A stretch of DNA of 64,000 bases from positions 37,898 through 101,897 of the forward strand of contig JAEZBO010000010.1 of the NCBI GenBank assembly GCA_023427085.1, in the 5' to 3' direction. This DNA is from Pseudomonadota bacterium (GTDB lineage Bacteria > Pseudomonadota > Gammaproteobacteria > Burkholderiales > Burkholderiaceae_B). The notes beneath the pieces are model-generated. The model was not told the origin of the DNA. It saw only the letters and a program-made list of their open reading frames with translations, and did not search any database. Made by a program: the position numbers and the translations under genes. Of the stretch, positions 44,843-53,543 are shown in pieces; the first letter of the stretch is position 1; each line of letters opens with the position of its first letter.

Positions 44843-45079
44843 TTAAACAGCTTCGCCGCGGGCGCGCAGGTCGGCCAGAACGGCGTCGATGCCGTTCTTG
44901 TCGATGGTGCGGATGGCGTTGGCGGTCACGCGCAGGCGCACCCAGCGGTTTTCGCTTTCAACCCAGAACCGGCGCGATTGCAGGTTGGGCAGGAAGCGAC
45001 GCTTGGTCTTGTTGTTGGCGTGGGAGACATTGTTGCCCACCATCGGGCCTTTGCCGGTCACTTGGCATACACGTGCCAT
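44843..45079 (-). CDS. rpmB: 50S ribosomal protein L28
   Basis: A 78-residue L28 beginning MARVCQVTGKGPMVGNNVSH and continuing with SHANNKTKRRFLPNLQSRRFW. It is the first gene of the rpmB-rpmG unit. The start at 45079 matches the family; longer in-frame upstream sequence has no ribosome site and is not conserved in kind. Confidence 0.97.
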   Translation of the reverse strand: MARVCQVTGKGPMVGNNVSHANNKTKRRFLPNLQSRRFWVESENRWVRLRVTANAIRTIDKNGIDAVLADLRARGEAV

Positions 45080-45360
45080 GTTTGCACCTATCTTTTGTAC
45101 GTGCCGGATATCGCAGGGGGAGGTCCACGGGGGGTAAACGCTGCCAGCCTTGCGCTGGCCACCCAGTTTCGTGGATGTGACAGTGAGGGGGGAGGGCAGA
45201 CTTCGCGATCCCGGGTGCACTGTCCAGTGCTTATGCCCGTCGACACCCGGCAAAAATCTAGCTGGGGTCTGAGTCCCTGGGCGACAAAGCATAGCGGCCC
45301 AGGCACGGGAAGGACTTTTGCGGTCGTGTCAGGCACAGCCGCCAAGTCAAGCCAAGGATT
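45080..45360. other. intergenic region upstream of rpmB
   Basis: About 280 bases between rpmB and the end of the Bcr-type exporter gene, both on the minus strand. It should contain the ribosomal protein promoter, but no convincing -35/-10 pair or hairpin was picked out. Confidence 0.4.
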
Positions 45361-46575
45361 CTATGACGAAACCCGATCGAGATCAAGCTGCTTGAGCGCG
45401 ATGCGGCCGGAAAGCAACGACAGACAGCCGCACAGCGCCAACATGCAGACCAGCGGCATCGCGGTGGCGGACTGCCAGGCGCTGACCAGCATGCCCGACA
45501 GCGCGCCGGCGCCCAGCTGCAGCGTGCCCATCAGCGCCGAGGCGGCCCCCAGCCGGCGGCCCTGGTCGGACAGGGCCAGGGCGGCGGAGTTCGGATTGAC
45601 GAAGCCCTGGGTGGTCATGTAGCCGACGATGCAGGCCATCAGCAGCGGCAGCGTGATCCAGCCGGCCAGCGCCAGCGCCAGCGCGATCAGCGGAAACGCC
45701 GCCAGCACCGGCAGCGCGCGGCGCAGCACGCGGTCGGCCGCGTGACGGCGCAACAGCCGCGCGCTGATCTGCGAGCCGAGGATCAGGCCGGCGGCATTCA
45801 GGCCGAACAGCAGGCCGTAATAGTCGGGCGGCACGCCGTAGTGATCGATGAACACCCGTGGCGACGCGACGATGTACGCAAACATGCCGGCCGAGCCCAG
45901 GCCGCCGGTCAGTGCGAACGCGACGAAGCGGCGGTGCGTGATCAGCTCGGCATAGTTGCGCGCGATGGTGCCGGCCCGCAACAGGATGACCCGCTCGGCC
46001 GGCAGCGATTCGCGCATGCCGCGGATCACGAAGCCCAGCAGCACCAGGCCGAGCAGGCCCATCAGCCAGAAGATGCCGCGCCAGCCGGTGACGCCCAGCA
46101 GTTGCGCCCCGACCAGCGGCGCCAGGATCGGCGCGATGCCCATGATCAGCATCAGCGACGACAGCGCGCGGGCGGAGTCCTGCACGTCGAGGTGGTCGCG
46201 GATAACCGCGCGCGGAATCACGATGCCGGCCGCGCCGCCCATGGCCTGCAGCACCCGCCAGACCGTCAGGCTCTGCACGTCGGGCGCCAGCGCGGCGCCG
46301 ATCGAGGCGATCACGTACAGCACCAGCGCGCCGCACAGCGGCAGCTTGCGGCCATAGCGGTCGGCCAGCGGGCCATAGACGATCTGCGCCAGCGCCATGC
46401 CGATCAGGTAGGCGGCCAGCGTGCGCTCGACCTCGCCGTGGCTGGCCGACAGCGACTGCGCGATCGCCGGGAAGGCGGGCAGGTACATGTCGATCGACAA
46501 AGGGCCGATCGCCGTCAGCGCGCCCATCAGGATCAGCCATCCTGGCAGGGAACGCGCGAGTTTTTCTGTGGGCAT
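45361..46575 (-). CDS. Bcr/CflA-family drug exporter
   Basis: A 404-residue MFS protein with twelve segments. The stretch LSIDMYLPAFPAIAQSL is the Bcr/CflA hallmark, and motif A is GPLADRYGRKLPL. The family exports bicyclomycin, sulfonamides or chloramphenicol; the cargo here is unknown. The ATG at 46575 matches the usual family start. It diverges from cfa across about 160 bases. Confidence 0.88.
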   Translation of the reverse strand: MPTEKLARSLPGWLILMGALTAIGPLSIDMYLPAFPAIAQSLSASHGEVERTLAAYLIGMALAQIVYGPLADRYGRKLPLCGALVLYVIASIGAALAPDVQSLTVWRVLQAMGGAAGIVIPRAVIRDHLDVQDSARALSSLMLIMGIAPILAPLVGAQLLGVTGWRGIFWLMGLLGLVLLGFVIRGMRESLPAERVILLRAGTIARNYAELITHRRFVAFALTGGLGSAGMFAYIVASPRVFIDHYGVPPDYYGLLFGLNAAGLILGSQISARLLRRHAADRVLRRALPVLAAFPLIALALALAGWITLPLLMACIVGYMTTQGFVNPNSAALALSDQGRRLGAASALMGTLQLGAGALSGMLVSAWQSATAMPLVCMLALCGCLSLLSGRIALKQLDLDRVSS

Positions 46576-46738
46576 GAGGGGGCGTGACAGCAAGGGGCGG
46601 CCCGGTCCGAACGGGAGGGCGCCAAGGCAGGGGGTACGGTAGCCTGCCACTTTATCATGCGTCCCCTAAGGGTTTTCCTGGCTCGGTTTTTCCGATAAAT
46701 TTCCCGCACAACATCAGAGCATGTCCTGGGAGGGGTCC

Positions 46739-47995
46739 GTGAATCCAGTGTTGTCGGCCGTCGAGCGCAAGCTCAAATCCATCGATGTCCGTACCCGCCT
46801 GGTGCTGCCCGACGGCACCCGACTGGGCGACGACGATCCGCGTGTCGTCTTCACCATCCATGACCGCGCCGCGCTGGCGCACCTGGCCGCCGGCGACGTC
46901 GGGGTGCTGGGGCAGGATTACGTCGAGGGCCGGGTCGACATCGACGGCGGCATGCACGACGTGATGGCGGCCGCCGCGCAGCTGCTGCCCGGCACCCCGA
47001 TCGACGCCGCCCGCGGCGGCTGGTTGACCGAGCTGATCCGCAAGGTCAGTTCGGTGTGGCGCCATTCGATCGAGCGCGACGCGCGCCAGATCGAGTTCCA
47101 CTACGACCTGTCCGATGACTTCTATGCCTTGTGGCTGGATCCGCGCCGCGTCTATTCGTGCGCCTATTACCGCGAGCCGCAACTGACGCTGGCGCAGGCC
47201 CAGGAGGCCAAGCTGGACCTGATCTGCCGCAAGCTGCGCCTGCGTGCCGGCGAACGTTTCCTGGATATCGGCGCCGGCTGGGGCGGGCTGTTGTGCTGGG
47301 CGGCCGAACAGTACGACGTGCAGGCCACCGGCATCACGCTGTCGCGCAACCAGCATGCCTATGTCAGCGGGCTGATCCAGGCCAAGGGGCTGGCGGGGCG
47401 CGTGCGCATCGAGCTGCTCGATTACCGCAAGCTCGACGACACCGCGCCGTTCGACAAGATCGCCTCGGTGGGCATGTTCGAACACGTCGGCCGCGCCAAT
47501 CTGCAGGCCTATTTCGACAAGCTGCGCCGCCTGCTGGCGCCCGGCGGGCTGGTGCTGAACCATGGCATCACCGCCGGCGGCGTCTACAACGCGCAACTGG
47601 GCAACGGCATGGGCGAGTTCATCGAAAAGTATATTTTCCCGGGCGGCGAACTGACCCACCTCAGCAACGTGCTCGAGAATGTCGCCAACGGCGGATTGGA
47701 AACCGTCGACGTCGAGAACCTGCGGCCGCATTATGCCCGGACATTATGGGACTGGAGCGATGCGCTCGAGGCGCGGCTCGGGCAGGCCCGCGAGATATTG
47801 TCCGGCCCGCAGGGCGAGCGTTCGTTGCGCGCCTATCGCCTGTACCTGGCCGGCTGCGCGATGGGTTTCGAGCATGGCTGGATCGCGCTGCACCAGATAT
47901 TGGCGCAGGCGCTGCCCGACGGGCGCCGCGCCGAGCTCGACGATCCCGAGGGCGCCGCCTATCCGTGGCGGCGCCACTACATGCATGGGCAATGA
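46739..47995 (+). CDS. cfa: cyclopropane-fatty-acyl-phospholipid synthase
   Basis: A 418-residue SAM-dependent enzyme that adds a methylene bridge to unsaturated acyl chains of membrane phospholipids. The N-terminal lipid-binding domain is followed by the SAM motif FLDIGAGWGGLLCWAAE and the catalytic region VGMFEHVGRANLQ (bicarbonate-site glutamate and histidine), with FIEKYIFPGGEL near the end. A GTG at 46739 has GGGAGGGG five bases upstream and is preferred to the in-frame ATG at 46721, which has no ribosome site. Confidence 0.9.
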   Translation: MNPVLSAVERKLKSIDVRTRLVLPDGTRLGDDDPRVVFTIHDRAALAHLAAGDVGVLGQDYVEGRVDIDGGMHDVMAAAAQLLPGTPIDAARGGWLTELIRKVSSVWRHSIERDARQIEFHYDLSDDFYALWLDPRRVYSCAYYREPQLTLAQAQEAKLDLICRKLRLRAGERFLDIGAGWGGLLCWAAEQYDVQATGITLSRNQHAYVSGLIQAKGLAGRVRIELLDYRKLDDTAPFDKIASVGMFEHVGRANLQAYFDKLRRLLAPGGLVLNHGITAGGVYNAQLGNGMGEFIEKYIFPGGELTHLSNVLENVANGGLETVDVENLRPHYARTLWDWSDALEARLGQAREILSGPQGERSLRAYRLYLAGCAMGFEHGWIALHQILAQALPDGRRAELDDPEGAAYPWRRHYMHGQ

Positions 47996-48268
47996 GCACG
48001 CGCCGGCCCAACCATGACGCCAAATCCCCACCGCCTGCATGGTAAATTGACCGGCTTTTCGCCCAGCCCATCCGCTCGGCAATCAGGCGGCCAGGCGCCC
48101 GCCCAGTGCTGGCGCGGTGCGCCGGCATGGCGACTGCCGCGGCCATGCCATCCGATGCAAATATAGACGCGCTTCATGACAGTCCTGCGCGCGCTGGTTT
48201 TTCATTCCGTGGTGCAGCTTTCCGGTTTATCGCCCATTCTCTAATTGTCCGACGCAGAACATAACGAT

Positions 48269-49219
48269 ATGAAAAATTTCGCTCTCATTGGCGCTGCCGG
48301 GTACATCGCGCCGCGCCACATGATCGCCATCAAGGACACCGGCAATGCGCTGGTGGCGGCGCTCGACCCGAACGACTCGGTCGGTATCATCGACAGCCAT
48401 TTTCCCAATGCGGAGTTCTTTACCGAGTTCGAGCGTTTCGACCGCTATCTGGACAAGATGCGCCGCGCCGACGACGGCCGCAGCATCGACTACGTGTCGA
48501 TCTGCTCGCCCAACTACCTGCACGATTCGCACATGCGCTTCGCCTTGCGCTCGGGCGCCGATGCGATCTGCGAAAAGCCGCTGGTGCTCAATCCCTGGAA
48601 CATCGACGGCCTGCTCGAGATCGAGCGCGACACCGGCCACAAGGTCAACACCATCCTGCAGTTGCGCGTGCACCCGGCCATCGTGGCGCTGCGCGAGAAG
48701 GTCCGCTCGGCCAGCAAGGACACCAAGCACGAGGTCGACCTGACCTACATCACGTCGCGCGGCCATTGGTATCTGCAGTCGTGGAAGGGCGACCTGAAGA
48801 AGGCGGGCGGCATCGCCACCAATATCGGCGTGCACTTCTTCGACATGCTGCACTTCATCTTCGGTGAGCTGCAGCAGAACGTCGTGCATCGGTCCGAAGA
48901 CACCTGTGCCGCTGGCTACCTCGAGTACGAGCACGCGCGGGTGCGCTGGTTCCTGTCGGTCGACTTCGAGGACGTGCCCAAGGCGCAGCAGGAAGCCGGC
49001 CAGCGCACCTATCGTTCGATCACCGTCGACGGCGAGGAGATCGAATTCTCGGGCGGCTTCACCGACCTGCATACCCGCAGCTACCAGGAAATCCTGGCTG
49101 GCCGCGGCTTCGGCCTCGAGGAAAACCGCGTCGCCATCAGCACCGTGGCGGCCATCCGCGCCGCGCAGCCGCTGGGGCCGGTCGGAGAGTATCATCCCTT
49201 CCTCAAGCGCAGCGCCTGA
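48269..49219 (+). CDS. wlbA: Gfo/Idh-type UDP-sugar dehydrogenase, WlbA-like
   Basis: A 316-residue NAD-dependent oxidoreductase. It starts MKNFALIGAAGYIAPRHM, and the catalytic EKPL motif appears in CEKPLVLNPWN. Similarity to Bordetella WlbA runs the whole length (YVSICSPNYLHDSH, DLTYITSRGHWYLQSWKGD). WlbA oxidises the 3-hydroxyl of UDP-GlcNAcA on the route to UDP-2,3-diacetamido-mannuronic acid for LPS. A WlbL/WbpM-like dehydratase follows by 78 bases. No aminotransferase or acetyltransferase partners are in the window. Confidence 0.87.
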   Translation: MKNFALIGAAGYIAPRHMIAIKDTGNALVAALDPNDSVGIIDSHFPNAEFFTEFERFDRYLDKMRRADDGRSIDYVSICSPNYLHDSHMRFALRSGADAICEKPLVLNPWNIDGLLEIERDTGHKVNTILQLRVHPAIVALREKVRSASKDTKHEVDLTYITSRGHWYLQSWKGDLKKAGGIATNIGVHFFDMLHFIFGELQQNVVHRSEDTCAAGYLEYEHARVRWFLSVDFEDVPKAQQEAGQRTYRSITVDGEEIEFSGGFTDLHTRSYQEILAGRGFGLEENRVAISTVAAIRAAQPLGPVGEYHPFLKRSA

Positions 49220-49297
49220 TCTCCAGGTGCCCAGGACTGTCGTCGGGACGGCGGCGCCGCGGCGCCGACCTTTCCGCGCAGACACGCTAGCCGCCGC

Positions 49298-51127
49298 ATG
49301 AACTTTCCCACCCGTTTCCGCACCGCCCTGGTCTTTCTGTTCGACCTGGGCGCGGTGATCGTCGCCTGGCTCGGCGCGTTCTTCATCCGCTTCAACTTCG
49401 AGTGGCCGTCCGGCTGGGAAGACACCGTGCTCGCCGCGCTGCCGCTGCTGCTGCTGGTGCAGGTGATCGCCTGTCGGATGGCGGGGCTGTACCGCGGCAT
49501 GTGGACCTTCGCCAGCCTGTCCGACCTCAAGCGGGTCGTGCGGGTGGTGGCTGCCTCGCTGATCGCGCTGCTGGTGTTCGCGGTGGTGCAGCGCGAAGCG
49601 CCCGTGCCGCGCTCGATATTGCTGCTGCATCCGGTGCTGCTGCTGGTGCTGATGGCCGGTGGCCGCGCGGCCTGGCGCACCTGGAAGGAATACCGCCTGT
49701 ACGGCAACGGCAAGCACGCCGGCACGCCAGTGGTGGTGGTCGGCGCCGGGACCGCCGGCGCGATGCTGGTGCGCGAACTGGGCCGCAGCCTCGAATGGAA
49801 CGTGGTCGCGCTGGTCGACGACGATCCGGGCAAATGGGGGCTCGAGCTATCGGGCTGTCGGGTCGAGGGCGGCACCGACAAGCTGGCCGAGGTGCTCGGC
49901 CGCTGGGGCGCGCGGCACGTGATCCTGGCGATTCCGTCGGCCAAGGCGCCGGCGCTGCGCCGCGTCACCGAGAGCGCCACGCGCGCCGGCGCGCTGCTGT
50001 TCACGGTGCCGGGCCTGAGCGAACTGATGAGCGGGCGGGTCGCGATCAACATGATGCGGCCGGTCGAGATCGAGGATCTGCTGGGCCGCGAGTCGGTGCG
50101 CATCGACAACCAGGACGTGCAGGCCATGCTGACCGGCAAGGCCATCCTGGTCACCGGCGCCGGCGGCTCGATCGGCAGCGAGCTGTGCCGTCAGCTGGCC
50201 AAGTTTTCGCCGGCCCGGCTGGTGCTGCTCGAGTCCAGCGAATTTGCGCTGTACACGATCGAGCAGTGGTTCGCCGAGCACCGGCCCGAGGTGCCGATCG
50301 TGGCGCTGGCGGGCGACGTGCGCGACGCCGCGCGGCTGCACGAGGTGTTCGGGCGCTGGCAGCCGCACGTGGTGTTCCATGCGGCGGCCTACAAGCACGT
50401 ACCGCTGATGGAAGTCGGCAATGCCTGGCAGGCGGTGCGCAACAACGTGCTGGGCACCTTGCAGGTGGCGCAGTGCGCGGCCCGCCACGGCGCCGAACGC
50501 TTCGTGCTGATCTCGACCGACAAGGCGGTCAATCCCACCAACGTGATGGGGGCGACCAAGCGCCTGGCCGAGATGGTGTGCGAGGTACTGCACTGCGCCG
50601 GTGGCCGCACGCGTTTCGAGATGGTGCGCTTCGGCAACGTACTGGGCAGCACCGGCAGCGTGATCCCGAAGTTCCACGAGCAGATCTCGCGCGGCGGTCC
50701 GGTCACCGTCACGCATCCCGAGATCACCCGCTACTTCATGTCCATCCCCGAAGCCGCGCAGCTGGTGCTGCAGGCCGCCGCGATGGGGCAGGGCGGCGAA
50801 GTGTTCGTGCTCGACATGGGCGAGCCGGTGCGCATCGTCGATCTGGCGCGCAACATGATCCGGCTGTCGGGTTTCACCGAAGAAGAGATCGCCATCGAAT
50901 TCACCGGTTTGCGTCCGGGCGAAAAACTCTACGAGGAGCTGCTGGCCGATTCCGAGCAGACGCTCGAGACGCCGCACGCCAAGCTGCGCATCGCCCGTTC
51001 GCGGCCGGTGCCGGCCGGTTTCTACGAGGAATGCGTGGCCTGGCTGGCCACGCCCGGGCCGGTGTCGGACGACGAAGTGCGCGCCCAGTTGCAGCGCTGG
51101 ATGCCCGAGTACGTCCCGGCGAAATAG
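49298..51127 (+). CDS. membrane-bound nucleotide-sugar 4,6-dehydratase (WbpM/CapD/WlbL family)
   Basis: A 609-residue protein. Four predicted membrane segments occupy about residues 10-130, followed by a CoA-binding-like fold (VVVVGAGTAGAMLVREL) and a SDR dehydratase domain beginning ILVTGAGGSIGSELCRQL. The active-site stretch STDKAVNPTNVMGATKR has methionine in place of the usual tyrosine, as in WbpM-type UDP-GlcNAc 4,6-dehydratases. It should make 4-keto-6-deoxy sugars for LPS or capsule. It is adjacent to the WlbA-like gene, so both likely serve surface polysaccharide. Confidence 0.9.
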   Translation: MNFPTRFRTALVFLFDLGAVIVAWLGAFFIRFNFEWPSGWEDTVLAALPLLLLVQVIACRMAGLYRGMWTFASLSDLKRVVRVVAASLIALLVFAVVQREAPVPRSILLLHPVLLLVLMAGGRAAWRTWKEYRLYGNGKHAGTPVVVVGAGTAGAMLVRELGRSLEWNVVALVDDDPGKWGLELSGCRVEGGTDKLAEVLGRWGARHVILAIPSAKAPALRRVTESATRAGALLFTVPGLSELMSGRVAINMMRPVEIEDLLGRESVRIDNQDVQAMLTGKAILVTGAGGSIGSELCRQLAKFSPARLVLLESSEFALYTIEQWFAEHRPEVPIVALAGDVRDAARLHEVFGRWQPHVVFHAAAYKHVPLMEVGNAWQAVRNNVLGTLQVAQCAARHGAERFVLISTDKAVNPTNVMGATKRLAEMVCEVLHCAGGRTRFEMVRFGNVLGSTGSVIPKFHEQISRGGPVTVTHPEITRYFMSIPEAAQLVLQAAAMGQGGEVFVLDMGEPVRIVDLARNMIRLSGFTEEEIAIEFTGLRPGEKLYEELLADSEQTLETPHAKLRIARSRPVPAGFYEECVAWLATPGPVSDDEVRAQLQRWMPEYVPAK

Positions 51128-51136
51128 GGTACGCAC

Positions 51137-51166
51137 TTGTCTATTTCAGGCAAGTTCGTTTAATAT
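51137..51166 (+). promoter_or_regulatory. candidate sigma-70 promoter for the betaine-type ABC operon
   Basis: TTGTCT and TAATAT separated by 18 bases, just after the dehydratase stop. A start here would give a leader of about 265 bases before the solute-binding gene. Confidence 0.4.
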
Positions 51167-51251
51167 GCCGCCTTCTTCCATCAGATGACTCTGATTTGGC
51201 ATTCATTCAGGTTTTGGTAAGTTGCGTTCGTCTCGCTGATCCCTGGCGGTC

Positions 51252-51315
51252 GGACGCCAACGCTACGCGCCAGTACCCGAATGCATGCCGTCCCATGGAC
51301 GCCGTTCTGGCGTCC
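51252..51315 (+). promoter_or_regulatory. leader with competing hairpins upstream of the betaine-type SBP gene
   Basis: GGACGCC occurs at 51252-51258 and again at 51297-51303; GGCGTCC at 51309-51315 can pair with either. The near pair forms a perfect seven-base-pair hairpin with a five-base loop. This is the main structure in a gene-free stretch of about 310 bases (51128-51440). Confidence 0.4.
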
Positions 51316-51440
51316 GCCTGCTAGTTGTCGGTATGTATTGGCGGTTCTGCCGTCTTCCGCACACCCCCCTTAGCTAAGTGGCTATGCCCGTGGTCGAGAC
51401 GACCCGGGTGATAACCGTGACCCAAAGGAGGCTAATGCCC

Positions 51441-52508
51441 ATGATTACCCCGCAACTCTCCAGCGCCCGGGCCGACGTGTCCCGCCGCGCCACTTCCCCC
51501 TTTACGCTCAAAGCCCTGAGCGCGGCCGCCCTGGCCGTGGCCGCTGTGTTGGCCGCCGCGCCCGGCAGCGCGCAGGCCGCCGATGCCGCCCAGTGCGAGC
51601 TCAAGCGCCCCGTCAAGTTCGGCGGCATGAACTGGGAATCCAACCTGGTGCTGGTCGAAGTGCAGCGCACCATCCTCGAGAAGGGCTTCGGCTGCCAGTC
51701 GGAAGTGCTGCCCACCGAGACGCTGCCGGCACTGGCCGCGCTCGAGCGCGGCGACCTCGACGTCAACACCGAAGTGTGGCTGAACGCCGTGACCGACCCC
51801 TGGAAGAAGGCCGAGGCCTCGGGCAAGGTCAAGCGCGTCAACGACCTGTTCATGGGCGGCGAGGGCTGGTTCATCCCGCGCTACACCGCCGAGCGTTTCC
51901 CCGAACTGAAGTCGGCCACCGACCTGCCCAAGTTCAAGGACAAGTTCAGCGATCCCGAGCAGCCCGGCAAGGGCCGTTTCTATGGCTGCCCGGCGGGCTG
52001 GGGTTGCGAGGTCGTCTCGACCAATCTGTACAAGGCGCTGGGCCTGGAAGACAGCTACACCTACTACTCGCCCGGCACCGGCGCGGCGCAGAAGGCCGCG
52101 CTGACCTCGTCGTACAAGCGCAAGCAGGACGTGGTGTTCTATTACTGGTACCCGACGCCGCTGGTCGGCGCGATGGATCTGGTCAAGCTCGAGATGCCGG
52201 CCTATGACGCCGCCAAGCACGAGTGCCTGACCGCGACCAACTGCGCCAAGCCCGAAGCCAGCGAGTACCCCGAGAACCCGGTGTTCACCGCGCTCAACGC
52301 TGAGTTCATGCGCCAGGCCCCCAACCTGAGCACCTTCTTCTCGAGCATGGAGCTGAGCAACGACGTCGTCGACGAAATGCTTGCGCACATGGAAGAGAGC
52401 GGCGACGATGCGGAGCAGATCGCCGAGTGGTTCATCAAGAACAAACCCGACGTCTGGACGGCATGGCTGCCCAAGGATGTCGCCGAGCGCGTACAAGCGT
52501 CCCTCTAA
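51441..52508 (+). CDS. glycine betaine/choline ABC transporter substrate-binding protein
   Basis: A 355-residue periplasmic protein of the ProX/OpuAC type. A long signal region ends at GSAQA-ADAAQ. The mature part has the family start VKFGGMNWESNLVLVEVQR and conserved aromatic residues in EVWLNAVTDPW and FYYWYPTPLV that would cage a quaternary ammonium group. AAGGAGG precedes two ATGs; the one at 51441 has nine-base spacing and the one at 51435 only three. It is first in the operon with permease and ATPase. Confidence 0.87.
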   Translation: MITPQLSSARADVSRRATSPFTLKALSAAALAVAAVLAAAPGSAQAADAAQCELKRPVKFGGMNWESNLVLVEVQRTILEKGFGCQSEVLPTETLPALAALERGDLDVNTEVWLNAVTDPWKKAEASGKVKRVNDLFMGGEGWFIPRYTAERFPELKSATDLPKFKDKFSDPEQPGKGRFYGCPAGWGCEVVSTNLYKALGLEDSYTYYSPGTGAAQKAALTSSYKRKQDVVFYYWYPTPLVGAMDLVKLEMPAYDAAKHECLTATNCAKPEASEYPENPVFTALNAEFMRQAPNLSTFFSSMELSNDVVDEMLAHMEESGDDAEQIAEWFIKNKPDVWTAWLPKDVAERVQASL

Positions 52509-52551
52509 GACTTTCCGGTGCTACCCAGGCCCGCCCGCGCCTTGCGCGCGG

Positions 52552-52596
52552 CCGGTCCACCGAGCCAGGCCCTGACGGGCTGAGCCGGCGGACCGG
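52552..52596 (+). promoter_or_regulatory. intercistronic hairpin between SBP and permease genes
   Basis: An eleven-base stem with one mismatch (CCGGTCCaCCG at 52552-52562 with CGGcGGACCGG at 52586-52596) in the 177-base gap. Such stems protect upstream binding-protein mRNA or reduce read-through to the permease. Confidence 0.5.
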
Positions 52597-52685
52597 TCCG
52601 AAGCAAGGTTCGGCGGGCTGTTTCGATTCCTGCCGCCGCGGTCCGTGGCCGTGCACGGCGGGCGTTCAATCTGGAGGTCTTTCCG

Positions 52686-53543
52686 ATGTTCCCCGAAATC
52701 ATTTCCGCGCGTGATGTGCGTCGCGCCATCGACGGTTTTGTCGATGGGCTGGTGACCAATTACGCCGATACCCTCGAAGCCATGGCGCGGCCGATGCAGC
52801 ATGCGCTGGTCTGGCTCGAACAATTGCTGCGCGGCACGCCCTGGTGGCTGGTGGTCGCCGCCGTCATCGTGATCGCCTGGCTGGTCAGCCGCCGCATCGT
52901 GCTGAGCCTGTGCATGGGCCTGCTGCTGTGCGTGATCGGCGTGCTGGGCATGTGGCAGGCCGGCATGCAGACCTTGTCGCTGATGCTGATGGCGACCTTC
53001 ATATCGGTACTGGTCGGCATCCCGCTGGGCATCCTGATGGCCCGCGTCAACTGGTTCCGCTCGGTGATGCTGCCCGGGCTGGACGTGATGCAGACCATGC
53101 CCAGCTTCGTCTACCTGATCCCGGTGGTGATGCTGTTCGGCCTGGGCAACATCCCGGCGCTGATCGCCACCGTCATCTATGCGGTGCCGCCGCTGATCCG
53201 GCTGACCGACCTGGGCATCCGCCTGGTCGACCGCGAGGTGCTCGAGGCCTCGCGGGCCTTCGGCGCCAACAGCCGCCAGCAGCTGTTCGGCGTGCAGTTG
53301 CCGCTGGCGCTGCCCAACATCATGGCCGGCATCAACCAGACCACGATGATGGCCTTGTCGATGGTGGTGATCGCCTCGATGATCGGCGCGCGCGGGCTGG
53401 GCTATGAAGTGCTGCTGGGCATCAACCGGCTGGAGGTCGGGCGCGGCGTGATGGCCGGCCTGGGCATCGTGGTGCTGGCGGTGCTGTTCGACCGCATCAC
53501 CCAATCGTATGGACAGCGCGTGCGCCAGGGAGGCCGTCGATGA
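52686..53543 (+). CDS. glycine betaine-type ABC transporter permease (ProW-like)
   Basis: A 285-residue permease with about six to seven membrane segments. The signature LDVMQTMPSFVYLIPVVMLF and the EAA loop EASRAFGANSRQQLFGVQLP match ProW/OpuAB. It overlaps the ATPase start by four bases (53540-53543). With the neighbours it should import osmoprotectants such as glycine betaine or choline. Confidence 0.92.
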   Translation: MFPEIISARDVRRAIDGFVDGLVTNYADTLEAMARPMQHALVWLEQLLRGTPWWLVVAAVIVIAWLVSRRIVLSLCMGLLLCVIGVLGMWQAGMQTLSLMLMATFISVLVGIPLGILMARVNWFRSVMLPGLDVMQTMPSFVYLIPVVMLFGLGNIPALIATVIYAVPPLIRLTDLGIRLVDREVLEASRAFGANSRQQLFGVQLPLALPNIMAGINQTTMMALSMVVIASMIGARGLGYEVLLGINRLEVGRGVMAGLGIVVLAVLFDRITQSYGQRVRQGGRR

